From assembly GCF_000786205.1 (NCBI RefSeq), contig NZ_JROH01000003.1:1-64000 (forward strand): a DNA stretch of 64,000 nucleotides, given 5' to 3'. The stretch comes from Sphingomonas sp. 37zxx. GTDB lineage: Bacteria > Pseudomonadota > Alphaproteobacteria > Sphingomonadales > Sphingomonadaceae. Positions within the stretch are counted from its first letter, which is position 1. Each line of letters starts with the position of its first letter. The notes under the pieces are model-generated. The model saw only the letters and a list, made by a program, of their open reading frames with translations, had not been told where the DNA came from and ran no database searches. The translations under genes were made by a program, and so were the position numbers. Of the stretch, positions 46,896 to 57,220 are shown one piece after another.

Positions 46896-48194
46896 ATGAC
46901 CCGCCCCGCCCTCACCGCGCTCGCCCTGCTCATCGCCACCCCCGCCGCCGCGCAAACAGCGCCGCAGGTCGCTGCGATGCGCCAGACCGTCGCCGCCGAA
47001 ACCGCGCGCCACGAAGCGCTGCTCCAGAAGCTGGTCGAGCAGAATTCAGGCACGCTCAACCTCGCCGGGGTGAAGGCGGTCGGCGACATGATGCGCGCCG
47101 AGTTCGAGCCGCTGGGCTTCACAGTCGATTGGGTCGATCAATCGGCGGTCGAACGCGCGGGGCATCTGGTCGCCACACACAAGGGCAATGGCCGTGGCAA
47201 GCGCATCCTGATGATCGGCCATCTCGACACGGTGTTCGAACCGACCTCGCCGTTCCAGGCGTATAAGGTCGAGGGCCGCCGCGCGGTCGGCCCCGGCGTG
47301 GGCGACGACAAGGGCGGAATGGTCGTGATCGTCGCGGCGCTGCGCGCGATGCAGGCGGCGGGCACGCTCAAAAACGCCGACATCACCGTGGTGCTCACCG
47401 GCGACGAGGAACGCACCGGGCGTCCCGCGATCCAGGCGCGCGAGGCGCTGATCGCGGCGGGCAAGGCAAGCGACGTCGCGCTCGAATATGAAGGCCTCGC
47501 GGTCGAGGGCGGCACCGAATATGGCACCGTCGCGCGGCGCAGCTCGACCAGTTGGGAATTGCGCACCAGCGGCAAGACCGGCCATTCGAGCGGGGTGTTC
47601 GGCAAGGCACTGGGCTATGGCGCGATCTATGAAATGGCGCGCATCCTCGACGGCTTTCGCCGCGAGCTGCCCGAGCCCAACCTCACCTATAATGTCGGCG
47701 TGCTGGCGGGCGGCACGCCGGCCGCGATCGACGCCGCCGGGGTCACCGCGACGGGCAGCGGCAAGACCAACATCGTCGCCGAAACCGCGATCGCGCGCGG
47801 CGATCTTCGCACGTTGACGCCGAGCCAGGACCAGTCGGTGCGCGCCAAGATGGCGGCGATCGTCGCGGCGCACCTGCCGCAGACCGGCGCGACGCTGACC
47901 TTCTTCGACGGGATGCCGCCAATGGCCCCGAGCGACGGCAACCGCGCGCTGCTGGCGACGCTCAACGCGGTCAATCGCGACCTGAAACTGCCCGAAATGC
48001 CCGAATACGACCCCGCCAAGCGCGGTGCCGCCGATTCGGGCTGGGTCGCCGCCAACGTGCCGACGCTGGCCGGGCTGGGCGCGGTGGGCGGCGCGGCGCA
48101 TGCTGAGGGCGAATGGCTCGACCTCGACAGCCTGCCGCGCCAAGCGCTACGCAATGCGGCGTTTTTGACGCGGTTGGCGGGGGAGAAGCGCTGA
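46896..48194 (+). CDS. M20 family metallopeptidase, carboxypeptidase G2-like, secreted
   Basis: A 432-aa protein with signal peptide (LTALALLIATPAAAQT). The M20 zinc ligands lie in LMIGHLDTVFE (His), GPGVGDDKGGMVV (Asp), LTGDEERTG (catalytic and ligand Glu) and a late GGAAHAEGEW (His). The dimerisation domain includes SGKTGHSSGVFGK. Family members hydrolyse N-acylated or folate-type amino-acid conjugates. Periplasmic scavenging is likely; substrate unknown. Confidence 0.88.
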   Translation: MTRPALTALALLIATPAAAQTAPQVAAMRQTVAAETARHEALLQKLVEQNSGTLNLAGVKAVGDMMRAEFEPLGFTVDWVDQSAVERAGHLVATHKGNGRGKRILMIGHLDTVFEPTSPFQAYKVEGRRAVGPGVGDDKGGMVVIVAALRAMQAAGTLKNADITVVLTGDEERTGRPAIQAREALIAAGKASDVALEYEGLAVEGGTEYGTVARRSSTSWELRTSGKTGHSSGVFGKALGYGAIYEMARILDGFRRELPEPNLTYNVGVLAGGTPAAIDAAGVTATGSGKTNIVAETAIARGDLRTLTPSQDQSVRAKMAAIVAAHLPQTGATLTFFDGMPPMAPSDGNRALLATLNAVNRDLKLPEMPEYDPAKRGAADSGWVAANVPTLAGLGAVGGAAHAEGEWLDLDSLPRQALRNAAFLTRLAGEKR

Positions 48195-48218
48195 CCGCCC
48201 CCACCCACTCCGTTCGTG

Positions 48219-48342
48219 CTGAGTAGCGACCGAGTAGCCCGCAGGGCGTATCGAGGGCGCGTATCGAAGCACCTGCCCGACAACGGTCCTTCGATACGCC
48301 GCTTCGATACGCTGCTGCGCAGCTACTCAGCGGCTACTCAGG
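48219..48342. repeat. Long imperfect palindrome between convergent genes
   Basis: ctgagtagc and two gcgtatcga-type steps on the left (48219-48269) mirror ttcgatacgcc, cttcgatacgc and gctactcagc on the right (about 48289-48342). It could fold into a large interrupted hairpin. It is a dispersed repeat type between the M20 peptidase and the quinone oxidoreductase. Confidence 0.65.
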
Positions 48343-48363
48343 AAGAACGGGGGTGTCGCTGAC

Positions 48364-49344
48364 TCAAGGCAACAACACCGTGCTCCCCGTCGTCTCCCCC
48401 GCCTCGATCGCGCGATGCGCCTTCGCCACCTCGGCCAGCGCGAAGGTCTGGCCGATATGCGCCGCGATCGCGCCGTCGCGCAGCATCGCGAACACCCGGT
48501 CGGCCGCCTGCTGCCGCGCGGCTTGCGTCGTGGCATAATCGAACAAGGTCGGGCGAGTGACGAACAACGATCCCTTCGCCGCCAGCACCCCCAGATTGAC
48601 ACCCTCGACCGGCCCGCTGGCATTGCCATAGCTGACGATCAGCCCGCGCCGCGCCGCGCTGTCGAGTGATGCGCCCCATGTCGCCTTGCCGACGCCATCG
48701 AACACCACCGGTACGCCAGCGCCATCGGTGATGGCGCGCACCCGCGCGGCAATGTCATCCGATCGGTGGAGAATGACGTGATCCGCCCCCGCCTGGCGCG
48801 CCTGGTCCGCCTTGGCCTCGCTACCCACCACACCGATCACGCTTGCGCCGATCGCCTTGAGCCAGCCGACCAGCAACAGCCCCACCCCGCCGGCGGCGGC
48901 ATGGACCAGCACCGTTTGCCCCGCCTGCACCCGCGCGCATGGCTCGATCAGGAACCAGGCGGTTGCCCCTTTCAGCATCAGCGCCGCCGCATCGGCATCG
49001 GCGACGTCATCGGGCAGGCGCACCAGTTGATCGACCGCAACATTGCGTGCGGTGGCATAGGCCCCGCGCGAAGGGCCGAAGGTGCCGACCCGGTCACCGA
49101 TCGCAAAGCCTTCGACGCCCTCGCCCAGCGCCTCAACCACACCGGCTCCCTCGGCCCCCAGCACCGCCGGAAACGCCACCGGATACAGCCCGCTGCGGTG
49201 ATAGGTGTCGATATAGTTCAGCCCGATCGCCGTCGCGCGCAGCCGCACCTCGCCCGCGCCCGGCGGCGGCAGGTCGACCTCGGCCCATTCGAACGCATCG
49301 GCACCGCCGGTCGCCGCCAGCCGCTGTACCCATGCCGCGCTCAC
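48364..49344 (-). CDS. NADPH:quinone oxidoreductase (zinc-free MDR)
   Basis: A 326-aa QOR1-type enzyme: AIGLNYIDTYHRSGLYPVAFPAVLGAEGAGVVEALGEGV is represented, with no zinc-ligand Cys at the usual site, and the NADPH fold VLVHAAAGGVGLLLVGWLKAIGA. It reduces quinones with NADPH. Convergent with the M20 gene and divergent from the aldehyde dehydrogenase at 49533. Confidence 0.9.
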   Translation of the reverse strand: MSAAWVQRLAATGGADAFEWAEVDLPPPGAGEVRLRATAIGLNYIDTYHRSGLYPVAFPAVLGAEGAGVVEALGEGVEGFAIGDRVGTFGPSRGAYATARNVAVDQLVRLPDDVADADAAALMLKGATAWFLIEPCARVQAGQTVLVHAAAGGVGLLLVGWLKAIGASVIGVVGSEAKADQARQAGADHVILHRSDDIAARVRAITDGAGVPVVFDGVGKATWGASLDSAARRGLIVSYGNASGPVEGVNLGVLAAKGSLFVTRPTLFDYATTQAARQQAADRVFAMLRDGAIAAHIGQTFALAEVAKAHRAIEAGETTGSTVLLP

Positions 49345-49532
49345 GCTGCGCCGCCTGCGATATGTCCGTCCATATGATCCTGGCTCCTGGCTGTTTGGAT
49401 GATGCCATGCCTGACAACGGCAATGCGCTCCTTTTGTCTACCGCCAAACACCGGCCATAGGTTTCGGGTTGCAACGCTTCGCCGCCACCCCCATCCTTGA
49501 TCGCGTACCCGACCTTCAAAAAGGACCGCGAA

Positions 49533-50957
49533 ATGGCCGATTATCTGCAGCATTATATCGACGGCAAATGGGTCGACAGCCAGGGCGGCACCCGCCACGC
49601 GGTGATCAACCCCGCAACCGAACAGTCCTGCACCCACATCACGCTGGGCACCCCGGCTGATGTCGATACGGCGGTAGCCGCCGCGCGCCGCGCGTTCGAC
49701 AGCTTCAGCCAGACCAGTGTCGACGAGCGGATCGCGCTGCTCGAAGCGATCATGGCCGAATACAAGCACCGCGCGGGTGACCTTGCCCAGGCGATCGCGC
49801 TCGAAATGGGCTGCCCGATTTCGGTTGCGAAGACCGCGCAGGTCGGGTCGGGGGTCGGCCATCTTGCCGCCGCGATCAAGGCGCTTGGCGATTTCGCCTT
49901 TGAAGAAACGATCAACACCAGCATCGTCGTGCATGAGCCGATCGGCGTCGTCGCGCTGATCACCCCGTGGAACTGGCCGCTGAACCAGATCGTCGCCAAG
50001 GTCGCGCCCGCGCTCGCGGCAGGCAATACGATGATCCTCAAGCCATCGGAAGAAGCGCCGGCATGCGCCGCGATCTTCGCCGAAGTGCTCGAAGCCGCCG
50101 GGGTGCCGCCGGGCGTGTTCAACCTGATCAATGGCGATGGCGCGGGCGTCGGTGCGGCGCTGTCGGCGCATCCGGGGATCGACATGGTCAGTTTCACCGG
50201 GTCGACGCGCGCGGGGATCATGGTCGCCAAGAGCGCCGCCGACACCGTCAAGCGGGTGCATCAGGAACTGGGCGGCAAGGCCCCATCGGTGGTGCTCGAC
50301 AGCGCCGACATGGCCAAGGCGGTGCCGGGGACGCTGATGAGCGTGCTGCTCAATTCCGGGCAAAGCTGCATCGCCCCCACCCGCCTGCTGGTCCCCGCCG
50401 CCCGCCAGGCCGAAGCGGTCGCCATCGCCAAGCAGATGATGACCGCGACGCAGACCGGCGACCCGATGACCGAAGGCCGCCATATCGGCCCGCTGGTGAA
50501 CAAGGCGCAGTTCGACAAGGTGCAGGGCTTGATCGAAACCGCGATCGCCGAGGGCGCGACGCTCGAAGCGGGCGGCCCCGGCAGGCCCGAAGGCGTCGAT
50601 GCCGGCTATTTCGTCCGGCCCACGCTGTTCTCGGGCGTCACCAACGACATGACGATCGCGCGCGAGGAAATCTTTGGCCCGGTGGTGACGATCATCCCCT
50701 ATGCCAGCGAGGAGGAAGCGATCCGCATCGCCAACGATACGCCTTATGGGTTGTCGGCGGTGCTGTTCGGCGACCGCGAGGGGGTCAAGCGAGTCGCGCC
50801 CCGGCTGCGCGCTGGCATGGTGTACATCAATGGCGGCCAGCCCGACCCCAGCGTAGCGTTCGGCGGCTACAAGCAATCGGGCAATGGCCGCGAATATGGC
50901 AAGTTCGGCTTGGCCGAATTCATGGAAGTGAAGTCGGTGATCGGGGTGCTTGCCTGA
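49533..50957 (+). CDS. Aldehyde dehydrogenase family protein
   Basis: A 474-aa NAD(P)-dependent enzyme: ITPWNWPLNQIVAKVAPALAAGN, FTGSTRAGIMVAKSA, QELGGKAPSVVLDSADM (general-base Glu) and catalytic Cys in NSGQSCIAPTRLLVPAA. Start ATG 49533 (MADYLQHYIDGKWVD) with aaagga upstream is preferred over 49497. It is only moderately similar to the aldehyde dehydrogenase at 36253. Substrate unknown. Confidence 0.88.
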   Translation: MADYLQHYIDGKWVDSQGGTRHAVINPATEQSCTHITLGTPADVDTAVAAARRAFDSFSQTSVDERIALLEAIMAEYKHRAGDLAQAIALEMGCPISVAKTAQVGSGVGHLAAAIKALGDFAFEETINTSIVVHEPIGVVALITPWNWPLNQIVAKVAPALAAGNTMILKPSEEAPACAAIFAEVLEAAGVPPGVFNLINGDGAGVGAALSAHPGIDMVSFTGSTRAGIMVAKSAADTVKRVHQELGGKAPSVVLDSADMAKAVPGTLMSVLLNSGQSCIAPTRLLVPAARQAEAVAIAKQMMTATQTGDPMTEGRHIGPLVNKAQFDKVQGLIETAIAEGATLEAGGPGRPEGVDAGYFVRPTLFSGVTNDMTIAREEIFGPVVTIIPYASEEEAIRIANDTPYGLSAVLFGDREGVKRVAPRLRAGMVYINGGQPDPSVAFGGYKQSGNGREYGKFGLAEFMEVKSVIGVLA

Positions 50958-51000
50958 TCGCTTGAAGCATAATGACCCGATGCTGACCGATTTCCGTCGC

Positions 51001-51069
51001 CATTCCCGCGAAGGCGGGAATCCATGTTTCAGTGCGGTGGCTATGGATTCCCGCCTTCGCGGGAATGAC
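51001..51069. repeat. Double-hairpin intergenic repeat (copy B)
   Basis: Near-identical to 42511-42580: arms cattcccgcgaaggcgggaa / ttcccgccttcgcgggaatg around cagtgcggtggcta. It lies between convergent genes. Confidence 0.9.
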
Positions 51070-51110
51070 GGGAGACGACCGATGGCTCAGCCTAAAGTCA
51101 TACCGCTTTA

Positions 51111-51137
51111 GCCCCTCTCCCAAACCAGGAGAGGGGC
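51111..51137. terminator. Hairpin between the aldehyde dehydrogenase and transporter genes
   Basis: Perfect 10-bp stem gcccctctcc / ggagaggggc with loop caaacca, 5 bp from the transporter stop. It has no T-tract; placed to act for both converging genes. Confidence 0.5.
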
Positions 51138-51142
51138 ATCAC

Positions 51143-52915
51143 TCACACCGGCCAAACCCACAGGATCATCGGCGTGCCGACCAGCAGCACCAGCACCGAC
51201 AGCGGCGCGCCCAGCCTGGCATAATCGCCGAAGCGATAGCCTCCCGGCCCCATCACCAGCGTGTTGCACTGATGCCCGATCGGGGTGAGGAAATCGCAAC
51301 CTGCCCCCACCGCGGTCGCCATCAGGAACGGCTCGGGGCGGTAGCCCAGGCTCGCGGCGAAGGTGGCGGCGATCGGGGCCATCACCAGCACCGTCGCTGC
51401 GTTGTTCAGGAACGGCGTCACCGCCATCGCCGCCGCCAGGATCAGCGCCACCGCGCCCCAGGGCGGCAGCGTGACCGCGATTCCCGACAGCCACTGGCCG
51501 ATCAGGTCGCTGGTGCCGGTGGTGCGAAGCGTATCCGATACCGGGATCAATGCGCCCAGCATGATCAGGATCGGCCATTCGATATGATTGTACGCCTCGC
51601 GCAAGGGGATCGCACCGGTGGCCAGGATCAGCCCCGCGGCACAAAAGAAGGCGACCGCAACCGGCACATAGCCCATCGCGGTCGCCGCCATCGCAACCGC
51701 CAATATGCCGATCGGCAGCAACGATTGGCGGCCATTGCCCAGCCGGATCTCGCGCTCGGCCAGCGGCAGGCAGCCAAGCTCGCGCATCCGTTCGGGCAGG
51801 ATCGACAGCGGCCCTTGCAGCACCAGCACGTCGCCCGCGCGCAGCGTGATATTGGCCAGGCTGCGCGTCAGCCGCTCACCCTGGCGCGACACCGCGATCA
51901 CGTTGACGCCGTAGCGCTGGCGCAGCAGCAGCCGGCCGGCGGTGCGACCGATCAGCGTCGAATCGACGTTGATCACCGCTTCGATCACGCCGACCTCGTC
52001 GGTTTCGGTGCCTTCGGGGGCGTCGCGATTCTGCCCTTCCAGTTCGAGCCGATCGCCCGCGATCACCCGTTCGAGGCTGTCGGGCGCGCCGCCCAGGATC
52101 AGCGTGTCGTCCTCGCGCAATCCCATATCGTCGTCGGGCATGCTGCGCAGGCCATTGCGCATGATCGCGGTGACGGTCACTTCGTGGTCATGACGCTCGA
52201 CAAAGTCGCCCACGGTCTCGCCGATCGCGGGTGATTTGGGCGCGATCGTCGCTTCGGTGACATAGCTGTTGATGTCGAGCGATTCGCCCATCGTCGCCGC
52301 ACCGCGCCGGTCGCTGGGCAACAGCCGATAAGCAAAGAACAGATAGATCAGCCCCATCACCGCCAGCACCGCGCCGACCGGCAGATAATCGAACATCTGG
52401 AAGGGCTGGCCGGTAATCTCCTCGCGCACTCGGCTGACGATGACGTTGGGCGACGTGCCGACCAGCGTCATCAGCCCGCCGAGCAGCGATGCAAACGCCA
52501 TCGGCATCAGAAAGGCGGAGGGCGACACGTCCGATTTCTTGGCCATCTGAAACGCCACCGGCATCATCATCGCCAGCGCGCCGATATTCTTGACCAGGCC
52601 CGATGCCAGTCCGACCGTGCCGGTGAGCAGCAGCAACTGCGTCCGCACACTGGTCACGCGCTTTTGCAGGAAGCCCATCGTCGTTTCGACCACGCCCGAT
52701 CGCTGCACCGCGCCCGAAATCACCAGCGCCGACCCGACGATGATGACGATGTCGTCCGAAAAGCCGGTAAACGCCTCGGCAGGGCTGACGATGCCCACCG
52801 CCAGCGCCGCCATCAGCGCGATGATCGCCACCAGATCATAGCGCAGCCGCCCCCAGATGAAGAGCCCCATCATCCCCAGCAGGACGGCGACCGACAAAAT
52901 CTGGGGAACGGTCAT
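51143..52915 (-). CDS. SLC13/DASS-type transporter with two RCK_C (TrkA-C) domains
   Basis: A 590-aa inner-membrane protein. Two hydrophobic halves (about residues 1-190 and 400-590) flank a soluble middle with two TrkA-C-like domains (VERHDHEVTVTAIMRNGLRSMPDDDMGLREDDTLILGG; TLIGRTAGRLLLRQRYGVNVIAVSRQGERL are represented). The sequence MLGALIPVSDTLRTTGTSDLIGQWL and NNAATVLVMAPIA fit the sodium:sulfate/dicarboxylate symporter group. Start 52915 (MTVPQILSVAVLLG) is preferred over 53011. Substrate, possibly sulfate or a dicarboxylate, is not determined. Confidence 0.85.
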   Translation of the reverse strand: MTVPQILSVAVLLGMMGLFIWGRLRYDLVAIIALMAALAVGIVSPAEAFTGFSDDIVIIVGSALVISGAVQRSGVVETTMGFLQKRVTSVRTQLLLLTGTVGLASGLVKNIGALAMMMPVAFQMAKKSDVSPSAFLMPMAFASLLGGLMTLVGTSPNVIVSRVREEITGQPFQMFDYLPVGAVLAVMGLIYLFFAYRLLPSDRRGAATMGESLDINSYVTEATIAPKSPAIGETVGDFVERHDHEVTVTAIMRNGLRSMPDDDMGLREDDTLILGGAPDSLERVIAGDRLELEGQNRDAPEGTETDEVGVIEAVINVDSTLIGRTAGRLLLRQRYGVNVIAVSRQGERLTRSLANITLRAGDVLVLQGPLSILPERMRELGCLPLAEREIRLGNGRQSLLPIGILAVAMAATAMGYVPVAVAFFCAAGLILATGAIPLREAYNHIEWPILIMLGALIPVSDTLRTTGTSDLIGQWLSGIAVTLPPWGAVALILAAAMAVTPFLNNAATVLVMAPIAATFAASLGYRPEPFLMATAVGAGCDFLTPIGHQCNTLVMGPGGYRFGDYARLGAPLSVLVLLVGTPMILWVWPV

Positions 52916-53038
52916 CGGCGGGCTACCTAAGGCTAAGGGCTTACTGCACGGGCAGGAACCGGATGACGCAAGACTGGCCTGCAAAGCGCAGCGAACGCCA
53001 AATAGGTCCAACGTTTCGGCAAGGCGACAGGAATTAAA

Positions 53039-56000
53039 TCAGTAGTCGCGCGACACGCGGACGTTCGCGCTTTGCCGCCCGATCGTCGAGATCGACGACA
53101 ATAGCGACAGCCAGCGGGTAAGCTGGAACTCGACCCTGGTCGCCGAATAGCCCTGCCCGTCGGAGATGATCTCGACATAGGTCCGCCGCGTCACGAACTT
53201 GCCCGCCGCGATCGAGGTGCCCTGCCCCGTCTGCGGATCGGCGGCGACGATGCGCAGCCGGTCCAGCCCCGCCGCGCGCCGCACCGCATTGATCGGGTCG
53301 AGCCCGTTGCCGCCATCCTGCAACGCCGACACCGCCGACGCCAGTTGCAGCGCCTCAGGGGCCGACAAATTGGTGATCGAGGTGCCGAACAACAGCCGCG
53401 ACAGCAATTCGTCCTCAGGCAAGGCGGGGACGCTCGAAAAGCCGATCTGCGGTTTGAGCGCGCTGCCGGTCACCCGGATCGTCGCGTTCAGCCCCTGGGT
53501 ATTGGCATTGGCCGATATATCGAGCGCGGGGTTCGAGGGCACCGATCCATCGAAAGTGATCCGCCCGCGATCGATGTTGAAGCTGCGCCCGGCAAAGTCG
53601 TAATCGCCCCGGATCAGATCGGCCTGCCCCCGGATTTGCGGGCTGGTCGGTTCGCCGCCGATCCGCAGGCTCGCCGACCATTCGCTGTCCAGCCCAAGCC
53701 CGCTCACCGCCATGCCGCCCGCAGCCCGCGCGCGCAGATCGAGCTTCCACGGTTCAGCCACCACCAGCTCGGCATCATCGCCGCCGCTCTGGTTGATTTC
53801 GGTGACGTTCAGGCGCGGGATCGGTGCTGCCACCACTGCCTGGCCCAGCCGGTAGCGGCTGGTGTTGAGCACGACATCGCCGCCGATCGTGCCGCCCTGC
53901 CCATCGGACCTGATCGTGATCGGCCCGGTCACGCTCGCGCCGATGTCGTCACGGTTGATCAGCAGCGCGTTTTGCGCGGTGATGTTCAGGTCGATGCCAA
54001 AGCCGCGCGCCGACGCCAGATCGAAACTGCCCGATCCCGACACGCTGCCCTGCCGCCCGTCGCGCGCCTGAAACTGGTCGATCACCAGCCGCGATCCGTT
54101 GAATCGCCCGCGTGTCTGGACGTTGGTCAGCACGGTGCCGGTAACGCTGCTTTCGATCCGCGCATTTTCGCTGCGAAGCGACCCGCGTATCTGTGGATCG
54201 GCCAGCCGCCCGCTCACGTCCGCGCCGATCACGATCGGCCCCGACAGGTCGAACAATTCCACCCCGGTCAACCGCCACAGCGTATCGGCAGGCCCGCCAT
54301 AGCGAAGCTGCGCCACTAGCGGCGCGGCGCGCAGCCTTTCCGCAAGGCTGCCGCTGCCCAAGGGGGCCAGCCGCGCCTGTGCCCGCCCGATCGTCCGCCC
54401 GGCGGACGCCATCACCGCGCGAAAGCCGGCCTGCCCCGGCTGCAACACGCCCTTCACCCCGACATCGATCGGCTGCGACGACAGGACCAGCCCCGCGCGG
54501 CTCAGCCCGCGAATCGTCATGTCGACCGATCCGGTCGGGGCCGAATCGGCATTGGCGACATAGTTCAGCTTGCCCGTCGCGCTGCCGCCCAGCCCAAGGC
54601 CGGGATAGCCGATATCGAGCACCGTCAGCGGCATCCGCGTCACGCTGGCGTCGATCGCGGTGGTGCCGCCGGTGAAACTGCCGCCGATCTGCGCCTCGCC
54701 ATCGGTGAAGTTGATCCGGGTGGGCGCAAGCCGCCAGCCATCGCCCTCGCGGCGGATGACGGCGGGCGACACCAGCTTGAGCGGGCGGCGATCGACCGTG
54801 CCGCCGCCGGTGATCGTATAGCTGTCGGGCGTAATCTGTGCGGTCGCGTCGATCGTGAAGCCGCGCCCGCGCGACCCTGCCAGCGTCGCCTTCGCCTCGC
54901 CGCTGCCATCGACCAGCCGGGCATTGCCGTCGAACCGGGCCAGCGCCAACCCGCCGGCGCGTATCCCCCGCCCCAGCATATTGGCATCCAGCGTCGTGCC
55001 CGCGGGATCGAGCATCGTGGTAAAGCGCAACTGCCCGCGCCTGACGCTCATCGTATCGGTCAGTTGCGCTTCCTTGGCATCGAGCGCGCCGTCGATCCGC
55101 TGGATGCCATCGCGCACCGCAAACGCCAGATCGCCCGAAAGGCCGCCACCGGCAACCATCAACCGCCCGTCAAACCCACCGGCAACGATGTCGAGCCCGC
55201 CGCTGGCGCGCGTTCCGGCAACGTCGATCCGCGCCACCTCGATCCGGCCACTCCCTCCGCGCGGCAGCAGGATCGCCCCCTCGCTGGTGAACGGCCCCAG
55301 CCGCGAGCCACCCGCAGCGGTGAAATCATACCCCAGCGGCGTCGGATCGAGCCGCGCCTGAACCTCGCTCAGGCCCAGCGTGGCGTTGGGCGCGGCCAGC
55401 CGAAGCTCGACGGTGGGGCGATTGATCCGCCCGTTCAGCTTCAGCGTCACCGCCCCATATTGCCGCTGCGTCCCGCTGCCTTCGAAATAGAAGCTGCCGT
55501 CGATCCGGCGAAACCCATTGCCGCGCAGCGTCAGATCGGGCGAGGTCAGCACCGCATTGCGGAAATACAGGATACGGTCGGCCCCGCGCTCGAGCCCGGT
55601 CACAATTCGCGGCAAACCGCCGGTGAGCGACCGGAAAAAGCCGTTGTCGAGCCGAACCACCTGCGCGGTGCCCGTCCCCACGATCCGGCTGCCGCGCCCA
55701 TTGCCCCCCGGCACCACACGCAGCCGGGTATCGACATCGACGATGCCAAGGCCGGGGATCAGATAGCGTTGCAGCCCGCCTGCCAGCCCGACTTCATATT
55801 GCCCGTTCCGCAGATCGACGAACAGCATGATCCGGCCCGACAATTTGTCCGATCGCAATTGCAACTGGTCGCCGGTGATGTTCCCCGCCGTCACCTTGAG
55901 CGCGCCCGCCACCGACAGGTTGCGCAGGATACCGCCCGCCACGTCGCCAACGCCGGTCACGCGCGCGGCGGTCAGGCGTATGGGAACGGTGACCGGCGAT

Positions 56001-57220
56001 GCCGATAGCCGCCCCTGCCCGACGATCCGCACCTGTTCGAACCCCGTCCGATCGAACGCCACTTGCGGCGCGGTGAGCCGATAATCGAAGCGCGCGGTGC
56101 GAAACGCCCCGTCGAGCAGCAGCCGAAGATTGAGGTCGCGCCCGGTCATGTTGCCGATCAGCGCCTTGGGTTGCAGCACGCGCACTGCGACCTGCAGGTT
56201 GCGATAGCGGCTTTCGGCAAGGTCGATGCCGCCGCTGGTTTCGATTTCCAGGGCAGCCGAACGCGCGTTGAGCGCCCCTTCGATCCGCCGATTGGCGAAG
56301 GTCGCGGCACCGTCCAATCGAATGCGCGGCGACGCCAGCCGCTGCAACCGCCCGCGCAACAGCGACGCCGGCGCGACATCCCCCGCCAGCGTATAGCGCC
56401 CGCTTTCCACACCCAGCCGAAGATCGGCGATCGACACCCCGCCGATTTGCGCCGCCGCCGAACCCTGCCAGCGCGCCCAGCGGCCATCACCCTCGACCGC
56501 GAAGGCCAATGGCCGGTTGACCCCGGCCAGCCGTGCCAGCACCCCGTCGCCGCGCCCGCGCCCGCGCGCCGCCAGATCGAAACGATCGCGATCGGGGGTG
56601 GCATCCAGCTTGATCCGCACGAAATCGCTGCCCGCCACCAGCGCCGCCAGATCGACCAGCGCGCGCCGGTCGCGCACTTCGGCGCGGCCGATCAGCCGCC
56701 CGATCCGGCGCTTGCCGGTCACCGCCGGCGCAATCTCCAGCCGGTCGATCGCCAGCCAGCCGATCGCGATGTCGAAACCGGGCAGGATCGGCCCCTGTCG
56801 CCCGGTCGGCGTCGGTTGCGGTAATTTGGCGAGCGTCGCGCGCGGGATGGTCAGGCGGCGAATGTCGAGCCGGTTGGCACTCCATGCCAGCGGTCGCCAA
56901 TCGAGCTGCGCGCGCGGGGCCGAAAACACCAGCCCCTTGGGATCATGGATCCGCACGTCGATCAGCGTGGCGCGGCCATAGATAGACCCTTCGATCCGCC
57001 CGATGCGATAGCGCATGCCATTGGCGGGCTTCAGCGCCGCGATCCGGTTGGCGATGAATCGATGCCCGATTTGGGTATCGAGCAACAGCGCCCCGCCCGC
57101 CATCAGCGCCAGCAATCCGGCGATCAGCGTCAACAGCACCCGTGCCCAGCGCCGCTTGCGCGCGATCCTGGGCGTGGCGGCTGGCGGGGTTTCGACCGGC
57201 GGAGTGTCGGCTTCGCTCAA
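53039..57220 (-). CDS. tamB: Translocation and assembly module protein TamB (DUF490)
   Basis: A 1393-aa protein anchored by one N-terminal hydrophobic helix (WARVLLTLIAGLLALMAGGALLL). A very long repetitive beta-rich stretch (taco-fold groove) spans the periplasm, and the conserved DUF490 C-terminus includes RGDYDFAGRSFNIDRGRITFDGS, ELLSRLLFGTSI and VEFQLTRWLSLLSSIS. With TamA it supports outer-membrane protein assembly or lipid transport. It starts at TTG 57220 overlapping the TamA stop (TTGA); the TTG start is supported by that coupling and by MSEADTPPVE as the first residues. Confidence 0.93.
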   Translation of the reverse strand: MSEADTPPVETPPAATPRIARKRRWARVLLTLIAGLLALMAGGALLLDTQIGHRFIANRIAALKPANGMRYRIGRIEGSIYGRATLIDVRIHDPKGLVFSAPRAQLDWRPLAWSANRLDIRRLTIPRATLAKLPQPTPTGRQGPILPGFDIAIGWLAIDRLEIAPAVTGKRRIGRLIGRAEVRDRRALVDLAALVAGSDFVRIKLDATPDRDRFDLAARGRGRGDGVLARLAGVNRPLAFAVEGDGRWARWQGSAAAQIGGVSIADLRLGVESGRYTLAGDVAPASLLRGRLQRLASPRIRLDGAATFANRRIEGALNARSAALEIETSGGIDLAESRYRNLQVAVRVLQPKALIGNMTGRDLNLRLLLDGAFRTARFDYRLTAPQVAFDRTGFEQVRIVGQGRLSASPVTVPIRLTAARVTGVGDVAGGILRNLSVAGALKVTAGNITGDQLQLRSDKLSGRIMLFVDLRNGQYEVGLAGGLQRYLIPGLGIVDVDTRLRVVPGGNGRGSRIVGTGTAQVVRLDNGFFRSLTGGLPRIVTGLERGADRILYFRNAVLTSPDLTLRGNGFRRIDGSFYFEGSGTQRQYGAVTLKLNGRINRPTVELRLAAPNATLGLSEVQARLDPTPLGYDFTAAGGSRLGPFTSEGAILLPRGGSGRIEVARIDVAGTRASGGLDIVAGGFDGRLMVAGGGLSGDLAFAVRDGIQRIDGALDAKEAQLTDTMSVRRGQLRFTTMLDPAGTTLDANMLGRGIRAGGLALARFDGNARLVDGSGEAKATLAGSRGRGFTIDATAQITPDSYTITGGGTVDRRPLKLVSPAVIRREGDGWRLAPTRINFTDGEAQIGGSFTGGTTAIDASVTRMPLTVLDIGYPGLGLGGSATGKLNYVANADSAPTGSVDMTIRGLSRAGLVLSSQPIDVGVKGVLQPGQAGFRAVMASAGRTIGRAQARLAPLGSGSLAERLRAAPLVAQLRYGGPADTLWRLTGVELFDLSGPIVIGADVSGRLADPQIRGSLRSENARIESSVTGTVLTNVQTRGRFNGSRLVIDQFQARDGRQGSVSGSGSFDLASARGFGIDLNITAQNALLINRDDIGASVTGPITIRSDGQGGTIGGDVVLNTSRYRLGQAVVAAPIPRLNVTEINQSGGDDAELVVAEPWKLDLRARAAGGMAVSGLGLDSEWSASLRIGGEPTSPQIRGQADLIRGDYDFAGRSFNIDRGRITFDGSVPSNPALDISANANTQGLNATIRVTGSALKPQIGFSSVPALPEDELLSRLLFGTSITNLSAPEALQLASAVSALQDGGNGLDPINAVRRAAGLDRLRIVAADPQTGQGTSIAAGKFVTRRTYVEIISDGQGYSATRVEFQLTRWLSLLSSISTIGRQSANVRVSRDY

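Noticed and set aside
49341-50876. 511-codon minus-strand open frame
   Set aside because: It mirrors the second aldehyde dehydrogenase; Arg/His/Asp-rich antisense composition.
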